Below are positions 35,287 to 43,220 of a stretch of 43,237 nucleotides of DNA, in pieces. A program made the translations under genes and the position numbers. The notes below the pieces were generated by a model. That model saw only the letters and a list, made by a program, of their open reading frames with translations. It did no database searches and was not told the DNA's origin. The DNA is taken from NCBI GenBank assembly GCA_003142355.1, contig PLMF01000415.1:1-43237 (forward strand). Direction: 5' to 3'. The DNA comes from Bryobacterales bacterium. GTDB lineage: Bacteria > Acidobacteriota > Terriglobia > Bryobacterales > Bryobacteraceae. The stretch's first letter is position 1; each line of letters opens with the position of its first letter.

Positions 35287-36160
35287 ATGAGCGTGAGTGA
35301 GAAAGTCGGTCAAAGCCTTTACCACATTATTGATAAGTACGGCGACCGAGTGATTGAGGACGTGCGACGCTGGGAGCGATTGCTCGGGGACCTGTGCGGC
35401 GATTACCGGCGAGAGATCTGCGCCCTTCTCGTGGCTCTCAAGGGGCGTGGTCCGAATGATCTTTTGCATGCATTGAGAATGGAGCCGCGGGAGGTGCTAC
35501 TCGCGAGTCTGTCTAGGCGTTTCGTGGACAATTGCGGCCTCGATAGGGAGTTCGCACTGTGGGCAGTGGATTGTCGGGATACCGCTAAGAGCCGACTGGG
35601 CATCTCAGGTCGGGGCGCGGGGCAGGTTTCTTGATCTCGTCGTCCGAAACGGCGAGGAACCATTGGTCGGTCGCGCCAAACAGATTGTTGTTGGGAAGAA
35701 CGGAGGTGGCCGCTTGCACATGTTCTACGTCGGAATGGACGATTCGATCTCGCACAACTGGCAAGTCGCGCCGAACGGAGTGTGGCACGGGAAGCGACCA
35801 CTCCGGGGTAGAGCCGAGCAGATCGCCGTCTCTAATAGGAGGAATGGTCGGTTGATCGCATTCTACGTGTGGCGACGTCAGAAGTCTGGGGTGTCGGCGA
35901 CAACCTGCTTAGTTGCGAATGGCAACTGCAACCCGGTCGGAAAGGAGCCAGCATCGCTGTCAAGAACGGTAAGTCAGGCGGGGTCGGCATAAAAGAACAG
36001 CTAGCAAGCCTTAATGTCTGGGGCCACCCTGAAACTCTGGGAGTCGGCGCAAAAACGGGTGGCAATTGGGCAGAATGCCAACGGGTGGCTTGCTGTCTTC
36101 TTTGTTGGGTTCGATGATTCAATATGGCATGACTATGAGAATCCTGACGGACCAGACGAA
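35287..36160 (+). pseudogene. Broken adaptor-domain plus lectin-like beta-propeller gene
   Basis: ATG 35287 opens a copy of the helical module (VRRWERLLGDLCGDYRREIC, REVLLASLSRRF) that ends abnormally at WAVDCRDTAK, with a stop at 35634. In the +1 frame the DNA then encodes propeller-lectin repeats: AKQIVVGKNGGGRLHMFYVG, MDDSISHNWQVAPNGVWHG and AEQIAVSNRRNGRLIAFYVW. The pattern continues in other frames with GVGDNLLSCEWQLQPG and then VAIGQNANGWLAVFFVGFDD, SIWHDYENPDG. At least three frame changes are needed, so the gene is dead. The repeats resemble PLL/tectonin-like lectins that bind sugars. Confidence 0.7.
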
Positions 36161-36188
36161 TGTGACCCGAGGAGGTGCCTGAGTATTG

Positions 36189-38816
36189 ATGAATCAGCAA
36201 CCGCGTCGAATTATCGGTGAGCTGGTCGCCAGATATGGGACCTCGATTGCTACCGACTCGCAAAGATGTGAAGGACTCCTCAGAGACCTCTGCGGCAATT
36301 GTCGTCGGGAGATCAGTGTACTGCTTGCTGCCCTAAGGGAGCGGGTGCCGGTGGACCTCCTAGGCGCGTCCGAAACAGTTCCCACTGAAGTCCTTGTCGC
36401 GCGCCTCACGCAGCGCCTGCAGGACAACTGTGCGATGGACCCCGCATCCGCCAGATGGGCAGTTGAGTCCTGGGCATTGGCCTTTGGTGCGTCGGTCGAC
36501 GCCCTTCCGTATTCGCGCCGGGCTGCCAAGCCGAAAGCAGATGCGGCCGAGGAAACGGGAATGATTGAACTCCGTAGCGAGTTTGCGGGGGTGGTGTGGC
36601 TAGACGGCACTCAACTGGAATCGACAGTGGATTCTGGCAAGGTCACGCGCATCACCAGCAGCATTGGCAAGCGGCGGCTTAAGGTAGTGGGCACAGGGGA
36701 GGAGTACCAATCAGAGGTAACGGTCCGCGTAGGCGTATTGGTACAGGAGATGGCATTGCGTCGGCGGGCGATGGTCTGCCAACTCCAACATAGCGGTCCT
36801 ATCTCGACACTGTCGTATTCACGCGATGGGCGGTGGTTAGCCACAGGCAGTTTTGACGGTTCGGTGAGGATCTGGGAGACTTCTTCTTGGCGGGAAGTTA
36901 GGGTCCTGCGCGGGCATGTCGAAGCGATTCAATCGGTGGCATTTGTGAAGGACTGTTTGCGGGTTGCAGGGATTGCCGGGCTTCGACTCAAGGTGTGGGA
37001 GTTGGCAACGGGGCTAGAGGTGCCCTGTGACAATGACTACGGTATAGACGTTGTGATTCCATTGCCAGATGGGCGATGGCTGGCCACGTTTGGTGGTGAC
37101 AGTAACTATGTTGTCTTATGGGAGGTTGCGGAGACGGTACTTCGCAAGGGTAGGATATGTAGATCTGATGGAGCCACCCTCACAGAGATTGGAATCAGGT
37201 TCACAGCGATGGCCTACTCTCCTGACTCGCGCTGGCTCGCAACCGGCGATAGTCGGTTCCATGGTTCGGACAACCCACACGGAGGCGAGGTTAGGGTTTG
37301 GGAGTTAGCAACGGGGCGACTGGAGCGAACACTAGTTGGGGGTGGAAAGGCCGTCGGCGGTGTTGCGTACTCGCCAGACGGTAATCGTATCGCTGCGGGC
37401 TTCGCTGACGGCACGGTAAAGGTGTGGGAGGCAGCGGACGGACGCGAGTTGTGGACGGTTGCAGGCAAGGGCGATGTCATGCGTTCAGCCTTTCCGGTTA
37501 TTTATCGCGAATTCCATCAGCTAGCATATTCGCCGGATGGGCTTTGGATCGCGACCGTGAATCCTCAGCAGGTTCTCGCGTTAAGGGACGCAGGGACCGG
37601 GCGAGAGGTATGGAAGGAGAAGTTCGGGTTCTTCAAATCGATGAGTTCCTACTCCTCGGATCACGAGAGTGGTGGCGTTGCGTTCTCGCCCGACGGGCGG
37701 AGGGTGGCAGGAATCAGTCCTGACCGAGCAGTTAGAATCCGGGAAATCGCCACCGGGAGAGTTGAGCACACAATCCGGTGGCAGGAAAGAACATTCGTCA
37801 CTGCGGCAGCTTTCTCACCGGTCGGGCGATGGCTGGCCACTACCCATGGCAGAGCTGTAACAGTGTGGGACGCGGCGACTGGTCGCGTCCTGCGGACCTT
37901 ATCTAAGCAGTCCGTGAACATCAGCGCGATAGCATTTTCACCAGACGGGCGATGTATGGCCACGTGCGTTCAGGGCAGCACGGTGACGGTGTGGGAGACC
38001 GCGGGACGGCCATTGCGCGACCTGTGCGGGCGCGCAAATGCAGTGGCGTACTCGCCGGATGGGCGGTGGATAGCCGGGTGCGGTGAGGGCGCGCTGAGGA
38101 TATGGGAGGCCGAGACTGGACGCGAAGTGAAGACGCTATCCGTGGACTATGGGGGCTCTTCCGTAGCATACTCCCCCGATGGGCGACGGCTTGCCTCACG
38201 GTGCGATAACTATGCCGCTAGGATCTGGGAGGCCGCGACAGGGAAGGAGGTCCGAACGCTCTCGAAGCACTACTCTTCCATTTCCTGTGTGGCTTTCTCG
38301 CCGGACGGGCAGTGGATAGCCGTCGGCGGTGGCGAGACGGTGAGAATTTGGGATGCCGAGACGGGCGTGCCCGTGTTGGATCTGACGGGACGCCAGATGC
38401 ATGTTCGCGCAATTGCATGGTCACCGGATGGGCGGTTGATCGCTACTGGCGGTCGCGGCATGATAGTGGAGGGGTGGGACGTTCGGACGGGAGAATTGAA
38501 GTGGACGTTGCCCGCGAACGACGGCGCAGTTAGCGCAGTCATGTTTTCATCGGACGGGCAACGGCTAGTCTCTGGGGACCAATCTGGAATCCGTATCTGG
38601 TCCCACTCAACTGGCGAGATTATTGCCGAACTTGTTGACCTCGAAGGAGGTTACATCACCTATACTCCCGACGGCTACTACACGGCTTCACCGGAGGGGG
38701 AGGCTTTGGTGGTCCTGCGGGCTAATGACAATTCACTCACCAACGACGAATCCATTAAGGCCCGCTACCGCCGCCCTGATATTATTGAAGCCCGCCTATC
38801 GGTCTTGATGTCTTGA
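36189..38816 (+). CDS. Adaptor-domain protein with fourteen WD40 repeats
   Basis: An 875-residue protein. Residues 1-100 are the shared helical module (SQRCEGLLRDLCGNCRREI, ALRERVPVDLL, ARWAVESWALAFG). A PEGA-like beta domain (about 120-190, GVVWLDGTQLESTVDSGK) follows. From about 198 to 835 I count fourteen WD40 repeats with the signature FSPDGRWLA...VRIWE, enough for two seven-bladed propellers. The C-terminal tail (YITYTPDGYYTASPEGEALV, RRPDIIEARL) is the type found after WD40 propellers in bacterial caspase-like sensor proteins. It is probably a ligand- or partner-sensing scaffold recruited by homotypic contacts of the N-terminal module. The ATG at 36189 has GGAGG 13 bases upstream. Confidence 0.85.
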   Translation: MNQQPRRIIGELVARYGTSIATDSQRCEGLLRDLCGNCRREISVLLAALRERVPVDLLGASETVPTEVLVARLTQRLQDNCAMDPASARWAVESWALAFGASVDALPYSRRAAKPKADAAEETGMIELRSEFAGVVWLDGTQLESTVDSGKVTRITSSIGKRRLKVVGTGEEYQSEVTVRVGVLVQEMALRRRAMVCQLQHSGPISTLSYSRDGRWLATGSFDGSVRIWETSSWREVRVLRGHVEAIQSVAFVKDCLRVAGIAGLRLKVWELATGLEVPCDNDYGIDVVIPLPDGRWLATFGGDSNYVVLWEVAETVLRKGRICRSDGATLTEIGIRFTAMAYSPDSRWLATGDSRFHGSDNPHGGEVRVWELATGRLERTLVGGGKAVGGVAYSPDGNRIAAGFADGTVKVWEAADGRELWTVAGKGDVMRSAFPVIYREFHQLAYSPDGLWIATVNPQQVLALRDAGTGREVWKEKFGFFKSMSSYSSDHESGGVAFSPDGRRVAGISPDRAVRIREIATGRVEHTIRWQERTFVTAAAFSPVGRWLATTHGRAVTVWDAATGRVLRTLSKQSVNISAIAFSPDGRCMATCVQGSTVTVWETAGRPLRDLCGRANAVAYSPDGRWIAGCGEGALRIWEAETGREVKTLSVDYGGSSVAYSPDGRRLASRCDNYAARIWEAATGKEVRTLSKHYSSISCVAFSPDGQWIAVGGGETVRIWDAETGVPVLDLTGRQMHVRAIAWSPDGRLIATGGRGMIVEGWDVRTGELKWTLPANDGAVSAVMFSSDGQRLVSGDQSGIRIWSHSTGEIIAELVDLEGGYITYTPDGYYTASPEGEALVVLRANDNSLTNDESIKARYRRPDIIEARLSVLMS

Positions 38817-38944
38817 TTCCAGCTTGATCCACCGAGGCGCTCAGCCCTAAAGCCGCCTCTGTGATTCTCGGCTTCGCCACTACCGGTGTCGGAGGGAATG
38901 GGCATACCAACACGTCGGTTGGAATCGAGCTGGTTGTGCGCACT

Positions 38945-39237
38945 CTACCGCTCTACCTGACCCTTCAAGGAATCGGCCGATATTGGCGGTGAGGGGATCG
39001 AGGTCATGTTCAGCGTGGTTTCGTTGTATGTGTTCTCGGCGATCTTGGTATCGAAGAATCCGCCGCCTTTCATCTGCGGGGTGTCGTAGTGATTGAACCC
39101 CAAGAACGCGCCGGAAGAGTACTGCGGGCCAGGGGCCGGGTTGGTGGAAGACGTGTCTGCCTGTCTGCCTGCGCGAATGCGGAAGCCGCCAGGAGCGTAA
39201 GCAGGGCGATAGTTACAGCGATTCGAAGGTGCGTCAT
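38945..39237 (-). pseudogene. Exported-protein gene broken by an 8-bp duplication
   Basis: ATG 39237 starts a clear signal peptide (HLRIAVTIALLTLLAASAFAQ). A tandem 8-bp repeat (GTCTGCCT at 39155-39162 and again 39163-39170 on the + strand) then shifts the frame into RQTRLPPTRPL. Removing one copy restores AQADTSSTNPAPGPQYSSG, AFLGFNHYDTPQMKGGGFFD, TKIAENTYNETTLNMTS, ending at the TAG at 38945. The product is a short secreted or outer-membrane hypothetical protein. It borders the group II intron. Confidence 0.6.
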
Positions 39238-39381
39238 TTTGTTTTGTCCTTGTGCGCCGGTCAAAACCGGCGAGGTGTAGTGAATGAAGGAGTCATACGT
39301 TGAAGGGTTAGCGACCCACGACGGCCCCGAGTCATGCGGAGCCGCTTGCAAGAGCGGCGACGAAGCGTTGACAGGGGAAAC

Positions 39382-40961
39382 GTGCGGGCCGGGTATTCAG
39401 CCGTGAAGTCCAAACTCCGGGACGCCGACGCTGTAAGGACAAGCGGAAGGCAACATCCGGGGCGCCGATATCGCGAGGCACCGCGGGGTCCCGCGCGGTC
39501 AGAGACCCTGTGCACGTACGGAAGCACCTTGTGCGGGAACCGGGAGGTCCTGTGTTCGCCCGGAATGATCGTAGTTCCGGGTCGCGTCGGGAAGTCTAAG
39601 GATACACGCCGATGATGAACGAACGTGGGAAGTCGGACAGACCCGTAGTGTGCGCTGAGCAGCGCGTTGTTCAGGAGGGTTGAAGTCCCTCTGGCGCTCG
39701 GATGAGGAGCGCCATATCCGAACGCGGGGGTAATGCCTCGCGGGCCGGGAGAGAGGAAGGTATGGAGAAGCCTAAACGGGCACGAAGGCGAAAGCCGGAC
39801 ACGGCCAAGGTGGACCTGGAGCCACCGCTTGCAGTTCTCGGAGGGCAGAGTGTCCGCCGCGAGGTGGGATCCGAAGGGCATGAGGAGAAGTACCGGGCTG
39901 TAATCGATGGGGGCCACTCCGAAGATGAACCGGTCGGCCAAAGGTGGGGCAGGGTCGAGCCTGCACTATGAAGGCGAAGGCGTTCTCATTCACCCACCGC
40001 ACCAAGGTGTTTGCGGATGGCACGGTACGGAAGAGCGATGCGTGACCTCAGGAGGACTCGCGGGATCTCCGGGTGGCACCGGAGTAAGCAGACCCATAAG
40101 CGAGAGCGAAGTGGCGAGCGACGTTCCGCCAGTAGACGGACGGCTGTGTAGGTAGTACCACAAGGGCGGTGTGAAAGCCGCGTGACCGGGAAACCGGCGG
40201 CGGAAGTGGGCCGGGAAAGGCAGTCGGCGAAGGCGGTTGGGAAGAGAGAGAAAACCAGATGAGTAAGGGCGGGGAGGTGGATCAGTTCCATGAGTGAAAT
40301 ACCCGTACATTCTCGTCCGAGGAGACTGGTGGACTGGATCAACCCGACGGGACCAAGGAAGGTCCATTCATTAATTGACAAGGTGTATCAGCGGAAGAAC
40401 TTGGAGATGGCCTGGGAGATGGTAAAGGCCAACCGGGGCAGTGGAGGTGTGGACGGGCAAAGTCTGGATGGATTCGCCGCGCAACTCGATCAGCAGTTGG
40501 ATCGATTGCACCGGGAACTGAAGGACGATGTCTACCGGCCCCAACCGGTGCGGCAAGTGCAAATCCCGAAGGCGGGAAAGCCGGGCGAGTTTCGCACATT
40601 GGGAATCCCGACAATTTACGACCGGGTATGCCAGCAGGCGTTGCTCAACCGGCTGGAACCGATCTTCGAACCGGTGTTCGATGAAGCCAACTTCGGATAT
40701 CGGCGAGGGCGATCGACGAAAGACGCCATGCGCAAAATTTGGAAGGAGATTCAGGGCGGTCGGGAGTGGATCGTGGACGCCGATTTGAAGGACTTTTTCG
40801 ACACCATTTCGCATGAATGGTTGGTGAAGTTCCTCGATCATCGGATTGCGGACCGGCGCTTCGTGCGGCTCATCCAGAAATGGTTGAACGCCGGCGTGCT
40901 GGAGGATGGGAAACACTTGCGAGTGGAGGAGGGTACGCCCCAGGGTGGCAGTGCGACGGCT
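39382..40961 (+). mobile_element. Group II intron, 5' portion
   Basis: About 900 bases of GC-rich, gene-free, highly structured sequence precede an LtrA-type reverse transcriptase, the layout of a bacterial group II intron with domains I-III upstream of the ORF. A GTGCG at 39382 fits the 5' consensus GTGYG, but other GTGCG motifs at about 39532 and 39653 are possible, so the boundary is unresolved. The 3' part with domains V and VI is missing because the transposon at 40962 interrupts the ORF and the window ends inside it. Confidence 0.5.
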
Positions 40962-40964
40962 TGA
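40290..40964 (+). pseudogene. ltrA: Group II intron reverse transcriptase, interrupted
   Basis: A 224-residue N-terminal part of an LtrA-type reverse transcriptase/maturase: KANRGSGGVDGQSLDGFAAQ, QVQIPKAGKPGEFRTLGIPT (RT1), YDRVCQQALLNRLEPIFEP, FGYRRGRSTKDAM, VDADLKDFFDTISHEWL (RT3) and EGTPQGGS (RT4). The frame breaks immediately after PQGGS; the TGA stop is formed by the transposon terminal repeat. The catalytic YADD motif and the maturase domain are lost, so this copy cannot work unless the transposon is removed. GGGAGG precedes the ATG. Confidence 0.9.
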
Positions 40965-42626
40965 ACGCAAAAGATAACATGTCTCAGGTTGGGTCTTCGG
41001 TGGCGGCTCAGGCGCGTGAGGCGGCCTCGGTGTTCCGCTCGGATCGGGCGCGGAATTCGGCATCCGAATCGAATGTCGAATGGTGATCGTTTCCCGGCCC
41101 ACGAGAACCTCCTTCACCAGTAGTCGCAGGATCTTCTGCCGCTCGGGCACGTCCAGCGTCTCCTCCCGTGCCTGTAATCGTGCATGGAAATCGGCGAGCG
41201 TCTCGACCAAGCGTAGATACTTGGCTTGATCGCCGGCGACCGTCTCCAGCGACTGCAGTTCAGACTTAATGGCTTGGTCCTGCTGCCGGAGTTCCGGCAT
41301 CCGGCAACGAAGTTGTTCCAGACTCACCAGGCTTTCCTGGTAGGCCGTCAGCAGGCGGTCCATGCCCTTCGCCAGCCGTGCCTGATCCCGGCGCAGCTGA
41401 TCTTCTCGCTGCTTCAACGGGTCGGCATTTTTGGCCGCTTCGAGCCGGCGGTTCAGCTCATCTTGAATGATGTGGGGATCTTCCAGCAACTGCATGACCT
41501 CCTTCCAGACCACTGCATCAAGCTGGTCCTGACGAACCGGTGGATTGTCGCAGACGGCGCCTTTGAGATGACGATACGCGTCGGAACCAATGCAGCGGTA
41601 GTAGTAGAGCCGGCGTGCGGAGGTTTGTGTCGAGGTGCGATAGAGCCCGTAGCCACAGCGCTCACAAACCAGCATCCCCTGTAACAACGTCGGCTCAATC
41701 GTGCGCCTTGGCGAATGCCGTTTGTTCTGCTCCAACTGCTCTTGGGCCAGCGCGAAGGTCTCTTCGCTGACCAACGCGGGAACGGCAATCTCGATCCAGT
41801 CCTGGCGCGGGCGTTCGTGATTGGCGCTATCACGGCTGGCCAACCCGTTGCGTTGCCGCAGCGGTCGCGTGATTCGCTGGCGTGGACGAAGCTCGGTCTT
41901 GCCGTAACATGCCCGACCTCGGTACGCCGGGTTGCGCAGCAGACCCCAGACCGTAGATCGCTCCCAGCGCGTCGTCTCCGTCCTGGTCGGAACCTGGCGT
42001 TCGTTGAGCATGCGAGCAATCGCGTTGATGCTGAGACCTTGCTGCGTGTACACTTCATACACCTGGCGCACGACGGCGGCTTCGGATTCGACGACTTCGT
42101 AGTATGCCGCCGCGGTGTCGCTCTTCTTCACATAGCGGTAACCGTACGGGGCGCCTGACAACACGTTGATCGATCCTTGGTGAGCACGGTGGCGCTTGCC
42201 GCGGCGACTCCGCTCGGCGATCTGCGCCCGTTCATATTCGGCGATCATGCCCTGGAACTGCACCAGCAGTTGATCTTCAGGAGTGGAACCGGAAGGCGCC
42301 TTCAAGAAGACCAGTTCCACGCCGCAGCGCGACAACTCTTCGGCCAGCAGGACTTGATAGGCATACTTGCGGCTCAGTCGGTCAGGTGAGTAGACCAGGG
42401 CCACCTCGATGTGCCCCGCCGCCGCCAAGTCTCGCAAAGCTTCCAGGCCTGGCCGCAGCAGAGTGGCGCCGCTGTAGCCTTCATCCTGGAAGCGCCACTC
42501 GGGTGGAACCAGGTATCCATGGCTGCCGGCATACTCTTCCAGTGCCGCCAATTGGCTGCAGATCGTGTGGTTCTCTTTCTGGCGGTCCGAGGACACACGG
42601 GCGTAGATAGCGGCCGGTCGCGTCAT
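40371..42626 (-). CDS. Serine recombinase with chimeric read-through C-terminus
   Basis: A 751-residue frame. The resolvase domain starts at residue 1 (AAIYARVSSDRQKENHTICS, catalytic Ser; LVYSPDRLSRKYAYQ). The Recombinase domain follows (GAPYGYRYVKKSD, TVWGLLRNPAYRGRACYGK), then a zinc ribbon (CERCGYGLY...YYRC...C) and a coiled coil. These make up the first ~550 residues. The frame then crosses the left terminal repeat (CYLLRS) and continues for almost 200 codons antisense to the intron reverse transcriptase before stopping at 40371. The native protein therefore ends in flanking DNA. ATG 42626 overlaps the upstream small gene. Confidence 0.85.
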   Translation of the reverse strand: MTRPAAIYARVSSDRQKENHTICSQLAALEEYAGSHGYLVPPEWRFQDEGYSGATLLRPGLEALRDLAAAGHIEVALVYSPDRLSRKYAYQVLLAEELSRCGVELVFLKAPSGSTPEDQLLVQFQGMIAEYERAQIAERSRRGKRHRAHQGSINVLSGAPYGYRYVKKSDTAAAYYEVVESEAAVVRQVYEVYTQQGLSINAIARMLNERQVPTRTETTRWERSTVWGLLRNPAYRGRACYGKTELRPRQRITRPLRQRNGLASRDSANHERPRQDWIEIAVPALVSEETFALAQEQLEQNKRHSPRRTIEPTLLQGMLVCERCGYGLYRTSTQTSARRLYYYRCIGSDAYRHLKGAVCDNPPVRQDQLDAVVWKEVMQLLEDPHIIQDELNRRLEAAKNADPLKQREDQLRRDQARLAKGMDRLLTAYQESLVSLEQLRCRMPELRQQDQAIKSELQSLETVAGDQAKYLRLVETLADFHARLQAREETLDVPERQKILRLLVKEVLVGRETITIRHSIRMPNSAPDPSGTPRPPHAPEPPPKTQPETCYLLRSSRRTATLGRTLLHSQVFPILQHAGVQPFLDEPHEAPVRNPMIEELHQPFMRNGVEKVLQIGVHDPLPTALNLLPNFAHGVFRRSPSPISEVGFIEHRFEDRFQPVEQRLLAYPVVNCRDSQCAKLARLSRLRDLHLPHRLGPVDIVLQFPVQSIQLLIELRGESIQTLPVHTSTAPVGLYHLPGHLQVLPLIHLVN
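40962..40978 (+). repeat. Left terminal inverted repeat
   Basis: TGAACGCAAAAGATAAC, a perfect match (17/17) to the reverse complement of 43221-43237. Its first three bases give the TGA that ends the truncated reverse transcriptase. On the minus strand it is read as CYLLRS within the recombinase frame. Confidence 0.85.
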
Positions 42627-42795
42627 TCAGAACCTCCTGCTCGCCGCTGGTTTGTCCGGTAGCGGCTCTGGCTGTCGGCCGGACTCTGGCGGGCATGAGC
42701 AGCTCATACGCCTGCGCCAGCTTCTCTGGCAACAGCCGATCAAATTGATATTCCAGCCGTAGCGTTCGTTGTCGATCCGGCGGCCGGTCAGCCAC
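42481..42795 (-). CDS. Small protein between regulator and recombinase
   Basis: GTG 42795 overlaps the stop of the preceding regulator by 8 bp. The convincing part is about 55 residues (RTLRLEYQFDRLLPEKLAQA, YELLMPARVRPTARAA). The frame then overlaps the recombinase start at 42626 by about 145 bp, where its translation is probably only a shadow of the recombinase. I recall a similar short protein before recombinases of this type. It may be a recombination directionality or accessory factor, but that is speculation. Confidence 0.5.
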   Translation of the reverse strand: MADRPPDRQRTLRLEYQFDRLLPEKLAQAYELLMPARVRPTARAATGQTSGEQEVLNDATGRYLRPCVLGPPEREPHDLQPIGGTGRVCRQPWIPGSTRVALPG

Positions 42796-43117
42796 GACCT
42801 CCCCCGCGATGCAGTACCGCCGAGAAGGCACGGGTGGCGATTTCGCTCAAGGTCAATCCGGTGGAGGCGGCGTAATCGCGGAGTCTGGCTACCAGACTGC
42901 GCGAGAGTTTGACGGTGAAGGAAACCTTGACATCGCCGACAGGGACAGGGTGCTTGAGTTGCTGGGCCTGTTCGAGATAGCGATAGGCCTGGCGCCTGGA
43001 GATGGAACAGTCCCGGGCGAGGCGCTCGGCGGCCTCGGGCAAGTGTTCGTGTTCGCGCAGCAGGGTGCGAGCCAGGTTGAGCCGCTCGGCTTTCTGGGCA
43101 TCGCTGGCGCGGGCCAT
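42788..43117 (-). CDS. Ribbon-helix-helix-type transcriptional regulator of the transposon
   Basis: A 109-residue protein. The N-terminal half is helical with an HTH-like segment (AAERLARDCSISRRQAYRYL). The C-terminal half (VKVSFTVKLSRSLVARLRDY, AASTGLTLSEIATRAFSAVL) has the strand-helix-helix pattern of ribbon-helix-helix DNA-binding proteins. It is the first gene of the transposon operon. The promoter just upstream contains an inverted repeat around its -10 box, which fits autorepression by this protein. Confidence 0.75.
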   Translation of the reverse strand: MARASDAQKAERLNLARTLLREHEHLPEAAERLARDCSISRRQAYRYLEQAQQLKHPVPVGDVKVSFTVKLSRSLVARLRDYAASTGLTLSEIATRAFSAVLHRGGGRG

Positions 43118-43119
43118 AA

Positions 43120-43155
43120 TGACATATATATACGCCTGTTTATGTCACAAGTCAA
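43120..43155 (-). promoter_or_regulatory. Transposon promoter with operator
   Basis: On the minus strand TTGACT (43150-43155), a 17-bp spacer and TATATA (43127-43132) form a near-consensus promoter. Perfect 7-bp arms TGACATA (43120-43126) and TATGTCA (43141-43147) enclose the -10 box. The start codon at 43117 lies only ten bases past the -10 hexamer, so the transcript is leaderless or nearly so. Confidence 0.65.
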
Positions 43156-43220
43156 GAGCTTTATCATCCCCTTCTGTTCTCCTGTTGCTTTCGATACGGG
43201 GTCACCCGCTCAAACTGGAA

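Noticed and set aside
39255..39272. Terminator hairpin CGCCGGT-CAAA-ACCGGCG
   Set aside because: Perfect 7-bp stem, but no T-run on either side and it lies upstream of a minus-strand start, so a terminator role is not supported.
39702..39971. Small basic protein upstream of the reverse transcriptase
   Set aside because: Lies within the structured RNA part of the group II intron; the charge bias follows from G-rich RNA sequence.
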